A stretch of 64,000 nucleotides of DNA, from positions 62,001-126,000 of the forward strand of contig DEJE01000016.1 in assembly GCA_002353205.1 (NCBI GenBank). The letters run 5' to 3'. Shown here one piece after another: positions 51,233 to 59,816 of the stretch. A model generated the notes under the pieces. It did no database searches. It saw only the letters and a program-made list of their open reading frames with translations, and was not told where the DNA came from. A program made the position numbers and the translations under genes. Each line of letters opens with the position of its first letter. Position 1 is the first letter of the stretch. Source of the stretch: Prevotella sp. UBA2756 (lineage in GTDB: Bacteria > Bacteroidota > Bacteroidia > Bacteroidales > Bacteroidaceae).

Positions 51233-52258
51233 ATGCTCATCATTACCCGCAACCAGACCGACTATGGTCCTTACGACGATTACACCGTGGCCCGCTTCGT
51301 GGAAGAGGGCAAACTGCTCCTGAACGACAAGGCGCGCGACACCGATACAGGAGAGCAGGACACCATCAAGACGTTCCTCGACCGCTCGGGCATCCGTCCG
51401 CGCATCAAGCACAACGGAACGCTGACCGAACAGCTCGGCTCCCTCGGATCGGAATTCATCCTTCCGCGCGAGGAAATCAGCCGCCACGGACTGTTTGAAG
51501 ACAAACGTCTGCTGGTGCTGGCGCTGGTGGGGCTGTCGCTGTCGGTCATTATGCTCCTGCCCATCGGCGGCTATCTGGTGTTCTACGTGGTGTCGCTCTA
51601 TTTCGCCGTCATCTGGGGACTCTTCTTCTACTACTTCTTCCGCACCCGACAGGTGAACGTGAAGACCACCGTCACGACCTTCTTCCTCACCCAGCTGGCC
51701 GTCTTCGTCATCTTCTCGGGCCTGAACAGCCTCAACTTCTTCTACGTCTTCACCAACGCGCCGTTCCCACTGAGCATCATTGGCTACATTGCCGGCGTAG
51801 GACTGACCGAGGAATTTGCCAAGATGATACCGTTGCTCATCCTGGCCCACCGCGCCAAGGAGCCCTTGCTGCCGCAGACGCTGGTCTACTACGGCCTGAT
51901 GTCGGGCATCGCCTTCGGCGTCTTCGAGGGCGTGCAGTATCAGACCACGGTGAACACACAGGCCGACTACACCACCGCCTTCGTGCTGAACATCGCAAGG
52001 CTCACCTCCCTACCCTTCCTTCACGCCACCTTCAGCGGCATCTGCGGCTATTTTACGGCCTTCGCACGACTATATCCCAAGTACCGACGCTCACTCTACG
52101 CCCTGGCACTGGCCGTTCCCGCCACGCTCCACGGTCTCTACGACGCCTTCGCCGTGTTCTTCTACCCCATCGCGCTGGCCATCGCCCTCTTCACCGTGCT
52201 GCTCCTCATGGCCTATCTGCGCCGCTCCGCCACGTTCCAGGCTCGCCTGCGCAATTAA
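51233..52258 (+). CDS. PrsW-like intramembrane protease with N-terminal GYF2-like domain
   Basis: 341 residues. Residues 1-60 (LIITRNQTDYGPYDDYTVAR and on) resemble a GYF_2/DUF4339 domain, which binds proline-rich peptides in other proteins. From residue 95 there are about eight hydrophobic segments with PrsW motifs: GLTEEFAKM (near 187, glutamate pair), FGVFEGVQYQ (near 225), a histidine in PFLHATFSGICGY (near 260) and LHGLYDAF (near 300). PrsW cleaves anti-sigma factors in Bacillus; the target here is unknown. Start at 51233 is set by the promoter. Confidence 0.84.
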   Translation: MLIITRNQTDYGPYDDYTVARFVEEGKLLLNDKARDTDTGEQDTIKTFLDRSGIRPRIKHNGTLTEQLGSLGSEFILPREEISRHGLFEDKRLLVLALVGLSLSVIMLLPIGGYLVFYVVSLYFAVIWGLFFYYFFRTRQVNVKTTVTTFFLTQLAVFVIFSGLNSLNFFYVFTNAPFPLSIIGYIAGVGLTEEFAKMIPLLILAHRAKEPLLPQTLVYYGLMSGIAFGVFEGVQYQTTVNTQADYTTAFVLNIARLTSLPFLHATFSGICGYFTAFARLYPKYRRSLYALALAVPATLHGLYDAFAVFFYPIALAIALFTVLLLMAYLRRSATFQARLRN

Positions 52259-52266
52259 GACCTACT

Positions 52267-52929
52267 TTATACCACTTCCAGCCGGTCGCCATTGACGCGG
52301 AAATGGATGTCGCGGCCGTCGAACATCAGGCCATAGATGCGGTCGGGATCGTCCTGATAGTGCGGTCGCGGGTCGAGTTCCAGCGTGTGAATGAGCGCGC
52401 GCAGCTGCTCCTCGGTGAACCAACTGGCTTGGTCGGGAGGAATCTCCACGCTGAGCTGACGCCACTCGTGGGTGTCGGTGAAGCCGCCGCGGGCCTCGGG
52501 ATGGCTGTCGGCCGACGGCAGGTAGGGCTTGATGTCGTAGATGGGGGTGCCGTCCATGAGGTCGGCTCCAGCCACTCGGATGACGGGACCGTGCTCCGTT
52601 TCTCTATCGATGGCCACGATTCGCACAGACGAGAGCCCCAGGTTGTTGGGCCTGAAGGGCGAACGGGTGGCGAAGACGCCCATGCGCTCGTTGCCGCCGA
52701 GGCGCGGCGGCCTCACGGTGGGCGTCTTGCGGGCATCGCGGTTGGCCGAGAACTCCCAGATGATCCACAGGTAGTCGAAGTCCTCCAGACCGCGGATGGC
52801 GTCGGCCGTCTGCCATTCCTTCACGAAGACAATCTCTCCCGTGAGCTCATCCACGAGTCCGCTCTGTCGCGGAATGCCGAACTTCTCGGTGAATGGCGAG
52901 TGGAAATGGGCAATAGGCTCAATGTTCAT
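52267..52929 (-). CDS. trmO: tRNA (N6-threonylcarbamoyladenosine37-N6)-methyltransferase TrmO
   Basis: 220 residues. TsaA/TrmO family: MNIEPIAHFHSPFTEKFGIP at the start, FDYLWIIWEF (near 51), GVFATRSPFRPNNLGLSSV (near 85, SAM region), GADLMDGTPIYDIKPYLP (near 118) and a C-terminal domain with DPRPHYQDDPDRIYGLMFD. It methylates t6A37 of tRNA-Thr. It lies 8 bp from the convergent PrsW-like gene. Confidence 0.92.
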   Translation of the reverse strand: MNIEPIAHFHSPFTEKFGIPRQSGLVDELTGEIVFVKEWQTADAIRGLEDFDYLWIIWEFSANRDARKTPTVRPPRLGGNERMGVFATRSPFRPNNLGLSSVRIVAIDRETEHGPVIRVAGADLMDGTPIYDIKPYLPSADSHPEARGGFTDTHEWRQLSVEIPPDQASWFTEEQLRALIHTLELDPRPHYQDDPDRIYGLMFDGRDIHFRVNGDRLEVV

Positions 52930-52964
52930 TTCCCTGCGTTCTGCTTTTTCCGGGTCTGACGGTA

Positions 52965-54065
52965 CTAATTCTTCCTGCCCGTCTGCAGCTTCAGCTCCTG
53001 TATGGCTTTCAGTTGGGCAGGTGCGAGGTCAGGAATGTTGTGGGCACGCGCATATTTCTGCAACTCTTCGAGCGGCATATCCCCAGAATAGCCCTTGTTC
53101 AACTCCTTGCTACGTGCCTTGAACTCATCGTAGTCCATATAGCTGTGGTCTGTAGCATAGAGATAGAGGATGGTGATTTTCCTGCCTTTCGAGGAATCAT
53201 ATTCCCAGTGGCCCTGCTGCATCACCAAGTTGTGAGGCTGTATCAAGCCCTCGTCATCTAATCTGAACACCTCCGTGTATTGATAATCGTAGTTCTTCTC
53301 CTCTCTTTTTTTCTGCATCTTCTCCTCGCCATTCACTTTGTTGGCGTAAATCTGCATCTTGCCGCCGTCAAGGGTGGCACGATACACTCCGTCGTCGTGG
53401 AGGAATTGCCCCACCTCTCCCTCTGGATTCTTGAGGATCCATCGTTTCTCGCCGTCCTTTTCCATGCTCACCTTGTAGTAGTCCTTGAATCTCTCACTCC
53501 TGCGAACAAGGTTCTCTATAGACCGGCAAGCTCTCTTGGCGCCTTCCTCTGCTTTCAGGGCCAGGTCAGCCACATTCCAGGCAAGGGCTTTGTTGGCTGC
53601 ACCACCATGCGACCAGACGTTGCGCGTCTTGCCTATGTAGCCATTGCTGATCTCGTGGGCTACGGGAATAATGCCGGCAGCATAGGTGCGGAGCGAGTCA
53701 TCGATATAGCTGAAGCCCCTGAAGAAGTATTCCACATAGACGTATGGTTTGGGGCGTACCACGATTTCTTCCAGACCGTAGTCCACGGCCTCCATCTGGA
53801 TGCGCCCGTCCGTCAGCGAAGCCACGTTGACCACCTGCGGTTTGAAGGCAACATGGGTGACGACCACCTTGGCTGCTCCCTTCGTGCTGGCCAGCACGCC
53901 GTTGAGATCGGTGGTTCCGATGAGCGTGCCGTCCTCGGTCGATACGCTGACGAGCGGGATGCCGTGCCCGTCATCGTCCACAACTGTTATTTTCTGCGCC
54001 TGAACGCTCAAGGCCGTCATCATGACGACAGCAATGATAGCAAATGTCCTTTTCATCTTGTTCAT
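52965..54065 (-). CDS. Secreted protein with carboxypeptidase-regulatory-like domain
   Basis: 366 residues from MNKMKRTFAIIAVVM; signal peptide about 1-23. Residues 24-95 form a CarboxypepD_reg-like beta-sandwich (ITVVDDDGHGIPLVSVSTED, IGTTDLNGVLAST), followed by ALEEIVV-type motif GLEEIVVRPKPYV, as in plug regions of SusC-like proteins, but no outer-membrane barrel follows. The C-terminal 200 residues (YKVSMEKDGEKRWILKNPEG, HSYMDYDEFKARSKEL) match nothing I recognise. It may be a periplasmic or lipid-free surface protein of unknown role. Confidence 0.68.
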   Translation of the reverse strand: MNKMKRTFAIIAVVMMTALSVQAQKITVVDDDGHGIPLVSVSTEDGTLIGTTDLNGVLASTKGAAKVVVTHVAFKPQVVNVASLTDGRIQMEAVDYGLEEIVVRPKPYVYVEYFFRGFSYIDDSLRTYAAGIIPVAHEISNGYIGKTRNVWSHGGAANKALAWNVADLALKAEEGAKRACRSIENLVRRSERFKDYYKVSMEKDGEKRWILKNPEGEVGQFLHDDGVYRATLDGGKMQIYANKVNGEEKMQKKREEKNYDYQYTEVFRLDDEGLIQPHNLVMQQGHWEYDSSKGRKITILYLYATDHSYMDYDEFKARSKELNKGYSGDMPLEELQKYARAHNIPDLAPAQLKAIQELKLQTGRKN

Positions 54066-54179
54066 ACTCCTTGTCGATTCTTCTTTTATAATAAATGAAA
54101 GTGTGCAAAAATACATAAAAATGCTGACGTAGCAAAACGATTTTGGAAGATTAACGCTGTTCAGCCTTGAAACGAATGG

Positions 54180-54448
54180 CTATTTCAGAAGAACCCTTCC
54201 CCTGTTCCCTTCTAGCACTTGCATCTGCTGAATAGCCATCTGATTGAGCTTCACAAGCCTTTCGCCTTGTGGTACTCCATCGTTGATGGTGCCGCTGTTG
54301 AACAAGAAGCGTCGGACAAAACGATTCTCTCCAGGTCATCGGGAACGCAGACGCGCCCCTTGAAGGCCGTTCTTGCTTCATCGGTGTACCTTTTCTTTCG
54401 AGTGTCGAGCGTGCGGTCCTCCGTATGATAGAGAATCAGCCGGGGAAG
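54180..54448 (-). pseudogene. Possible remnant of a frameshifted gene
   Basis: On the minus strand one frame reads ILYHTEDRTLDTRKKRYTDE...FKGRVCVPDDLERIVL and, after a shift, another reads NSGTINDGVPQGERLVKLNQ...LEGNRGRVLLK before a stop at 54180. The composition looks coding and the pieces are in order, but no family is recognised and no single frame spans the stretch. It lies in the 398-bp gap 54066-54463. Confidence 0.35.
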
Positions 54449-54463
54449 AGAGGGTTGGCGGAA

Positions 54464-55171
54464 TCATTTTATCAACTTGTTTATTTGTTTCTCCGTAGCC
54501 ATCGGCAGCATCTGCGAAAGATGTGCGACGATGCGTTCGTAAGATTTCTCTGGCGTTTCTCCGGCAATGAGGCAAGCCTCACGCCCCAGCAGCCGCTCGG
54601 GCGTGGTGAGCAGCGACCATCCGAAACCATATTCGCGTCCGTGTTTGTCTACGGGATAGACGAAATCTTCGGTCACGATGTAAGTGCCCATCTGCAAACG
54701 TCCGACGTAGGCATCGAACCTCGAGCGCATGTTCTTGCCCGTAAAGTCGCACGCGGCGCGCAATTCGCGAGTCGTCATGCTGCCATGCTCGCGCAGCACG
54801 GCCAGGATGCCATCCTCGATGCTGCCCTCGGCAGGCATGGGATGCCGGCTGCGGCGCCAGTTGCAGAAGTCGGGCCACCACTGACGGCTGATGAACCCCG
54901 CCTTTCCGGCAAAGAACTTGCCATAGACGCAGCCACCCTCGCGCACCACCGTGCCTTTCCATTGCCACAGAGGCCACTCCCATGAACCATCGTCAAACTG
55001 CGTGAAGCGGCATTCCTCGGCCATCAGGCTCTCTGCGGCATAGCCGCGGATGCCGCTTTCTAAAAGTGGAAGGAATCCGACCTGCCGTACACAGTCCATC
55101 AGTTCGGGGCATGAGTGGATACGGCCTATCGCTCCGTTTCGTTCCAGTATGTAATTGAAAATGTCGGTCAT
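54464..55171 (-). CDS. AlkZ-related winged-helix protein
   Basis: 235 residues. The central part (SIEDGILAVLREHGSMTTRE, LRAACDFTGKNMRSRFDAYV) is a winged-helix unit, and AKAGFIS...WWPDFCNWRR and YGFGWSLLTTPERLLG resemble members annotated as AlkZ-related or HTH_42 proteins. True AlkZ/YcaQ glycosylases have a QxQ/QxD catalytic motif that I do not see here, so DNA glycosylase activity is not supported. A role in nucleic acid binding is a guess from fold. Single gene. Confidence 0.6.
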   Translation of the reverse strand: MTDIFNYILERNGAIGRIHSCPELMDCVRQVGFLPLLESGIRGYAAESLMAEECRFTQFDDGSWEWPLWQWKGTVVREGGCVYGKFFAGKAGFISRQWWPDFCNWRRSRHPMPAEGSIEDGILAVLREHGSMTTRELRAACDFTGKNMRSRFDAYVGRLQMGTYIVTEDFVYPVDKHGREYGFGWSLLTTPERLLGREACLIAGETPEKSYERIVAHLSQMLPMATEKQINKLIK

Positions 55172-55478
55172 TATTACAATGAGTTAAAACCACGTGTGCA
55201 AATATACAACATTTTTGCGAGAGTTATTCCCTCCGCCCTCACCTTTTTATATAATTAGGCAAATCTTGCAAGACACGACTCGCACCTCCCTCCGAAAGGA
55301 ATAAAAATGTCGTAGACAGAAAAAAACGCATGGAAGGGTCGCCTAATTCATTTTTTATAGGTAATTTTGCAGCAACGAAATAAACTATCTGCCGGTGGGG
55401 GCGTCAGAAAATTGGTCGGCGGCAGCGCCGTCGGCCGATTGTCTAACCCATTCATTTAAAACACAGAGAAAGGAAAAA
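55172..55478. other. Divergent spacer upstream of the DUF4359-type gene
   Basis: 307 bp. TAATTTTG at 55362-55369 is a possible -7 box for the plus-strand gene; no TTTG at the right distance. Direct GTCGGCGGC/CCGTCGGCCG-like GC-rich bases near 55410-55440 form a weak hairpin (TCGGCGGCAGCGCCGTCGGCCGA). Otherwise nothing seen. Confidence 0.4.
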
Positions 55479-56282
55479 ATGAACATCAACAAGTACGACC
55501 CGAGCGTTGAGGCTCAGCAGAACCGTCAGCAGACAACGCAGGAACCGCAGGAGGCTGTCATCATCGACGAGGCCCCGCAGGAGAAGCCTCACAAGAGCAG
55601 CAACCGCAAATGGTGGATCATGCTCATCATCATCGCCATCGTGGGGCTCTTCGCCGTGACGTGTCCCGACAAGCAGCGCCACCGCGAGGCCATCAGCTCG
55701 GAGGTGAGCACCGCCGTCACCACGTCGCTGATGAGCCATCTGGGCAGCTGGGGCCAATCGAGCCAGGCCGCCGTTGTGGGCAACATGTTCGTATCGAAGC
55801 TGGTGGATATCGCCATCGACAGCAACATGGACGTGCAGAACTTCCTCGTGCTGAGCATCGCCAAGACGGAGATCGACGGCAAGAGCCGCGTCATGTCGGT
55901 CGGTGCGCTCAACAATGTGTGGGTGCTCTTCGACAGCAACGACCTGAAACAGGTCATCGCAGCGCAGGGCTCGAAGATTTGGGACTCGTTCGCAGGACTG
56001 ATACCGCAGGCCCTGGGCAGTCTGTTCGGCACCTCTACGCCCGATCCCACCGACAGAGCCGACATCGGCCGCGGGACATCGGACGACGAAAGCATCGCCA
56101 ACGACGCCGACTCCACCACCCTACCCGACACCGCTCGCACTCAACAGGGCGGTTCGAAGGCCGAGGACATCCTGAACCAGGCTGTTGAAGACGTCACCTC
56201 GGAAGTGGGACAAGCGCTGCAGCGCGGTGTCAGCAAGGCCATCGACAACGCGCTAAAGGGACTGTTCGAGGGCAACCAATGA
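55479..56282 (+). CDS. Membrane-anchored DUF4359-like protein
   Basis: 267 residues. A charged, glutamine-rich cytoplasmic start (1-40), one transmembrane helix (NRKWWIMLIIIAIVGLFAV, residues 43-60) followed directly by the TCPDKQRHREAI motif characteristic of DUF4359. The rest (DFLVLSIAKT-type NFLVLSIAKTEIDGKSRVMS, VGALNNVWVLFD) is a small soluble domain and a disordered acidic tail. Start MNINKYDPSVEAQQNRQ is preferred over the upstream in-frame ATG at 55395, which has no coding character. It precedes the CopA-like gene by 43 bp. Function unknown. Confidence 0.68.
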   Translation: MNINKYDPSVEAQQNRQQTTQEPQEAVIIDEAPQEKPHKSSNRKWWIMLIIIAIVGLFAVTCPDKQRHREAISSEVSTAVTTSLMSHLGSWGQSSQAAVVGNMFVSKLVDIAIDSNMDVQNFLVLSIAKTEIDGKSRVMSVGALNNVWVLFDSNDLKQVIAAQGSKIWDSFAGLIPQALGSLFGTSTPDPTDRADIGRGTSDDESIANDADSTTLPDTARTQQGGSKAEDILNQAVEDVTSEVGQALQRGVSKAIDNALKGLFEGNQ

Positions 56283-56325
56283 TGTGCCCGCGAGATATGA
56301 CGATAAGATAAAGGAAATGTAAACG

Positions 56326-58278
56326 ATGGAAAAAAGAACGATTCCTGTTCTTGGAATGATGTGCGCGGGCTGCGCTGCCAACGTGGAGCGGCGCATGTCG
56401 CAGGTGGAAGGAGTGGAAAAGGCGGCGGTGAACCTCGCCGCCCGTACCGTCTTGGTGGAGTATGACCCGCAGGTGGTGACTCCCGAAAAGATGAAGGAAG
56501 AGATACAGAAAGCCGGCTACGACCTCATCATCGAGGAAGACCGCTCGGTGGCCGAGCTGGAGAACCGCGCCTACAACGATCTCCGGCGCAAAGTGATCGT
56601 CTCGTGGGTGTTCGCCGCGCTGGTGATGGCCATCTCGATGAAATGGATCAGCGTGGGCAACCGCGACATGGCCAACCAGACGATGCTCATCATCGCCCTG
56701 GCCAACCTCGTCTATTGCGGCCGACAGTTCTTCGTCAACACCTGGCGGCAACTGACTCACGGCTCTGCCAACATGGACACGCTCGTGGCCATGTCGACAG
56801 GCATATCGTTTTTCTTCTCCGTCTTCAACACGTTCCGAGGCGAAGAGTTCTGGGGTTCGCGCGGCATAGAGTGGGACACGTGGTACGATGCCTCGGTGAT
56901 GATCATCACCTTCGTGCTCACAGGCCGACTCTTGGAGTCGCGCGCCAAGAATAGCACAGCCTCGGCCATCCGCTCGCTGATGGGCCTGCAGCCCAAGACG
57001 GCGCGTGTGGTGGAAGGCGACGCGCTCAACGAAGTGCCCATCGCCACGCTGCAACGCGGCGACCTGGTGGAAGTAAGACCGGGTGAGAAGGTTCCCGTCG
57101 ACGGAACCGTCGCCTCCTCCAGCTCTCAACCGAAAGCCGACGACGATGCTCAGCCCTCGGCTACTAACGATCAGCTGCGAATCGACGAGAGCATGATTAC
57201 GGGCGAACCCATCGCTGCCGCAAAGTCCGTCGGCGACAAGGTGTTTGCAGGGACCATCGTGAAGCAAGGCACACTGCGCTTCCGCGCGCAGGCCGTTGGC
57301 AAGGACACGATGCTCGCCGGCATCATTCGCGCCGTGCAGCAAGCACAGGGCTCGAAGGCTCCCGTGCAGCGTGTTGTCGACAAGATAGCGCTCATCTTCG
57401 TGCCCACGGTGCTCTCTCTGTCGGTGCTCACGTTCATCCTTTGGTGGATCATCGGCGGCGAAAGCCAGTTGCCGCGAGCCATCCTGTCGGCCGTCAGCGT
57501 GCTCGTCATCGCCTGTCCGTGCGCACTCGGCCTGGCCACTCCGACGGCACTGATGGTGGGCATCGGCAAGGCAGCCGAGAAGAACATCCTCATCAAGGAC
57601 GCTACGGCACTGGAGAACATTCGCGAGATGAATGCCCTCGTCGTCGACAAGACCGGAACACTGACCATACCAAACCAGAACGTAGACTTCGCGAAAGCCG
57701 ACAACCTGACCTACGAAGAGCGCGAACAGCTGAAGCCGCACGCGCGCGAAGCCATGGACGAGCTGCGACGGTTGGGAGTGGAGGTCTACATGATGAGCGG
57801 CGACAAGGAGGAGGCAGCGCGCTACTGGGCCGAGAAGGCCGGCATCGGCCACTTCCGCGCCGAAGTGCTGCCGCAGGACAAGGAGGATATGGTGAGACAG
57901 CTGCAGGCCGAAGGGCTCCATGTGGGCATGACGGGCGACGGCATCAACGACACGCAGGCGCTGGCCGCTGCCGACGTGAGCATAGCGATGGGAAAAGGAA
58001 CGGACGTGGCGATGGACGTGGCGCAGGTGACGCTCATGGGAACCGACCTGCGACGCATCCCCGACGCCATCCGCCTGTCGAAACAGACGGTGGGCATGAT
58101 TCATCAGAACCTGTTCTGGGCCTTCATCTATAATGTAATATGTATACCGTTGGCAGCCGGACTGCCCTACCTCTTCGGTCTTTCATGGCAGATCACGCCC
58201 ATGTGGGCCTCGGCGCTGATGGCCTTCTCGAGCGTGAGCGTGGTGATGAACAGTCTGCGGTTGAAATGGAAGAAGTAG
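56326..58278 (+). CDS. CopA-like copper P1B-ATPase lacking a recognisable nucleotide-binding domain
   Basis: 650 residues. Metal-binding domain 1-70 with GMMCAGCAANVE; actuator with IDESMITGEPIAA (near 287), preceded by a low-complexity insert (SSSSQPKADDDAQPSATNDQ); CPC motif IACPCALGLATPT (near 394); DKTGTLTIP (near 441); MTGDGINDTQAL (near 537); and Cu-type end segments FIYNVICIPLAAGLPYLFG and MWASALMAFSSVSVVMNSLR. Between DKTGT and MMSGDKEEAARYW there are only about 50 residues, against about 145 in typical CopA, and no HP motif, so the N-domain is missing or minimal. Whether it pumps copper is therefore uncertain. Confidence 0.85.
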   Translation: MEKRTIPVLGMMCAGCAANVERRMSQVEGVEKAAVNLAARTVLVEYDPQVVTPEKMKEEIQKAGYDLIIEEDRSVAELENRAYNDLRRKVIVSWVFAALVMAISMKWISVGNRDMANQTMLIIALANLVYCGRQFFVNTWRQLTHGSANMDTLVAMSTGISFFFSVFNTFRGEEFWGSRGIEWDTWYDASVMIITFVLTGRLLESRAKNSTASAIRSLMGLQPKTARVVEGDALNEVPIATLQRGDLVEVRPGEKVPVDGTVASSSSQPKADDDAQPSATNDQLRIDESMITGEPIAAAKSVGDKVFAGTIVKQGTLRFRAQAVGKDTMLAGIIRAVQQAQGSKAPVQRVVDKIALIFVPTVLSLSVLTFILWWIIGGESQLPRAILSAVSVLVIACPCALGLATPTALMVGIGKAAEKNILIKDATALENIREMNALVVDKTGTLTIPNQNVDFAKADNLTYEEREQLKPHAREAMDELRRLGVEVYMMSGDKEEAARYWAEKAGIGHFRAEVLPQDKEDMVRQLQAEGLHVGMTGDGINDTQALAAADVSIAMGKGTDVAMDVAQVTLMGTDLRRIPDAIRLSKQTVGMIHQNLFWAFIYNVICIPLAAGLPYLFGLSWQITPMWASALMAFSSVSVVMNSLRLKWKK

Positions 58279-58289
58279 AACCAAACAAA

Positions 58290-58334
58290 ACGAGGCACAG
58301 ACAAGCGATTGCTGCTCTGTGCCTCGTTGCTTTT
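58290..58334 (+). terminator. Bidirectional terminator between the CopA-like gene and the next gene
   Basis: ACGAGGCACAGA (58290-58301) pairs with TCTGTGCCTCGT (58316-58327); T-rich on the plus side, with an A-rich 5' flank giving T on the minus strand. The two convergent genes end on either side. Confidence 0.85.
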
Positions 58335-58335
58335 C

Positions 58336-59019
58336 TCACCATCCGTAGGGTGCCATTCGTTGAGAGAAAACCGATCGTACTGTTTCCCACGGCATCCATT
58401 CGCGATGCTCCATGCTCACCTGAATGCTGAACGAGGGTGAGAAATTGTATTTCACGGCAGCTCCGATGCGGTCGCCTTGGTTCGTCAGCTCCCAAAGGGG
58501 CAAGGGCATGAAGCGCTTGCGGTCGGTGAGCGACTTCTGCGCGTAGAGATAAGCCTCCCAATGCTCGTTGAACTGATAGCCCAGGACGGCATTCAGTCCG
58601 GCATCGTGGAACGATTGGCGACCGTAGTTGAAATGGCTGTAGTAGCCTCCGACGGATAACGACAGCTTGTCGGTGAGCGGCATGGCGTACATCAGGGCCA
58701 CGTTCTGCGCAAACCCCGTGCCGCCACGGGCATGCTTGCCGAACGAAGAGAACACGCTCGCACCCATGCTGACGTTCAGGCCGCGATGAAGATCCCAGCT
58801 GTCGAAGCCCGACCAAAGGTAAGGATACATGCCGATGGGGCGCACCTGGCCGTACTGGTTGAGCAACGGGAGGTGAAGCGAGTCGTCTTCGGCTGTCAGC
58901 AAAGGCATCCGAGGCTCCACGAAGCGCATCCGCGGGGCATGGAGCGTGTCGGAGCGCTCCTGAGCCGTCGCCGTGAGCGAGCAGACGGCCATTGTCATCA
59001 TCAGCAATATTTTTCTCAT
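58336..59019 (-). CDS. Secreted, probable outer-membrane beta-barrel protein of unknown function
   Basis: 227 residues. Signal peptide 1-19 (MRKILLMMTMAVCSLTATAQ). Residues 75-220 alternate hydrophobic and polar positions in short strands with aromatic girdles (LNVSMGASVFSSFG, LSLSVGGYYSHFNYG, LNAVLGYQFNEHWEAYLYAQ, FSIQVSMEHREWMPW), as in small outer-membrane barrels. I recognise no named family. It converges with the CopA-like gene. Confidence 0.6.
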   Translation of the reverse strand: MRKILLMMTMAVCSLTATAQERSDTLHAPRMRFVEPRMPLLTAEDDSLHLPLLNQYGQVRPIGMYPYLWSGFDSWDLHRGLNVSMGASVFSSFGKHARGGTGFAQNVALMYAMPLTDKLSLSVGGYYSHFNYGRQSFHDAGLNAVLGYQFNEHWEAYLYAQKSLTDRKRFMPLPLWELTNQGDRIGAAVKYNFSPSFSIQVSMEHREWMPWETVRSVFSQRMAPYGW

Positions 59020-59142
59020 TCTGCCGCGAAATTAAGCATTTTCTCGCAATCAGTACTTATGCGAAAGCATCAATTATCGATTTTTGTCGTTCATTTTTGT
59101 TTTTTAAGCCTTCGTTTAACAGGTGTTCCGACGATATTTCTT

Positions 59143-59150
59143 ACCTTTGC
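59143..59150 (+). promoter_or_regulatory. Candidate -7 box
   Basis: TACCTTTG, 45 bp before ATG 59196; no TTTG at the -33 distance. Confidence 0.4.
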
Positions 59151-59195
59151 GACCAATATTTTAATTCTATAATAATAAGGAAGGAGAACAAGAGA

Positions 59196-59753
59196 ATGAA
59201 AAAGATTGTTTTGATGGCGTTGGCAGCCATGCTGCTGGCAGCGCCAGTACAGGCTCAGGAGAACTCAGAAAGCTTTGAGGAAGCCGTCACTGGCCTCTGG
59301 ACAAAAGCCAAAAAGGCGGTGAAGAAATCGAGCCGCCGCGTACAGGAAGAGTGGAACGGCGACGGATTGGTGGACATCGACGGACACAGCTACATGCACC
59401 TCTACACCACCGACCTCTACAAAGGTCCCAACGGAGCCGACTTCAAGGAGGCTTGCCTCAACGAGTTCAAGGCGAAATACCCCACGGTGAAAGTGCTCAG
59501 CACGACCATTCCGCAGGAAGAGTGGACAGAGTCGACCACTCGCTCGCTGGGAAAGGTGTCGAAATACGTGAAGATGCTTTACTGCTACATCGTGGCACAA
59601 GACGGTGAGGATGGCTACATCAACGCACGTTTCTCGTTCCGCATGTCGAAGAAGGTGGGCAAGTCGTGGCAAAACGACGATGCCAACTGGCCGCTCTGGG
59701 AGCGCACCGACGTGCTGGTGCCGAGCGTCTACGAGAAGCTGAAAGAGCGTTGA
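59196..59753 (+). CDS. Small secreted protein of unknown function
   Basis: 185 residues. Signal peptide 1-21 (MKKIVLMALAAMLLAAPVQA). The mature protein is basic at first (KAKKAVKKSSRRVQEEWN), then mixed alpha/beta with YMHLYTTDLYKGPNGADFKE and VKMLYCYIVAQDGEDGYINA. No family recognised. Start at 59196 gives a normal signal peptide. A TPR gene follows 63 bp downstream after a 7-bp array. Confidence 0.6.
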   Translation: MKKIVLMALAAMLLAAPVQAQENSESFEEAVTGLWTKAKKAVKKSSRRVQEEWNGDGLVDIDGHSYMHLYTTDLYKGPNGADFKEACLNEFKAKYPTVKVLSTTIPQEEWTESTTRSLGKVSKYVKMLYCYIVAQDGEDGYINARFSFRMSKKVGKSWQNDDANWPLWERTDVLVPSVYEKLKER

Positions 59754-59764
59754 CGCCCCCTCAA

Positions 59765-59809
59765 TTAATCATTATCATTTGTCATTTATCATTTAGGCAC
59801 GAAGTGCCG
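59765..59809. repeat. 7-bp tandem array plus small hairpin before the TPR gene
   Basis: Four 7-bp units (TTAATCA, TTATCAT, TTGTCAT, TTATCAT; 59765-59792) followed by GGCACGAAGTGCC, a small hairpin, and CGC, then ATG 59817. The same arrangement is found before the hemolysin III gene. Confidence 0.82.
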
Positions 59810-59816
59810 CAAAGTC

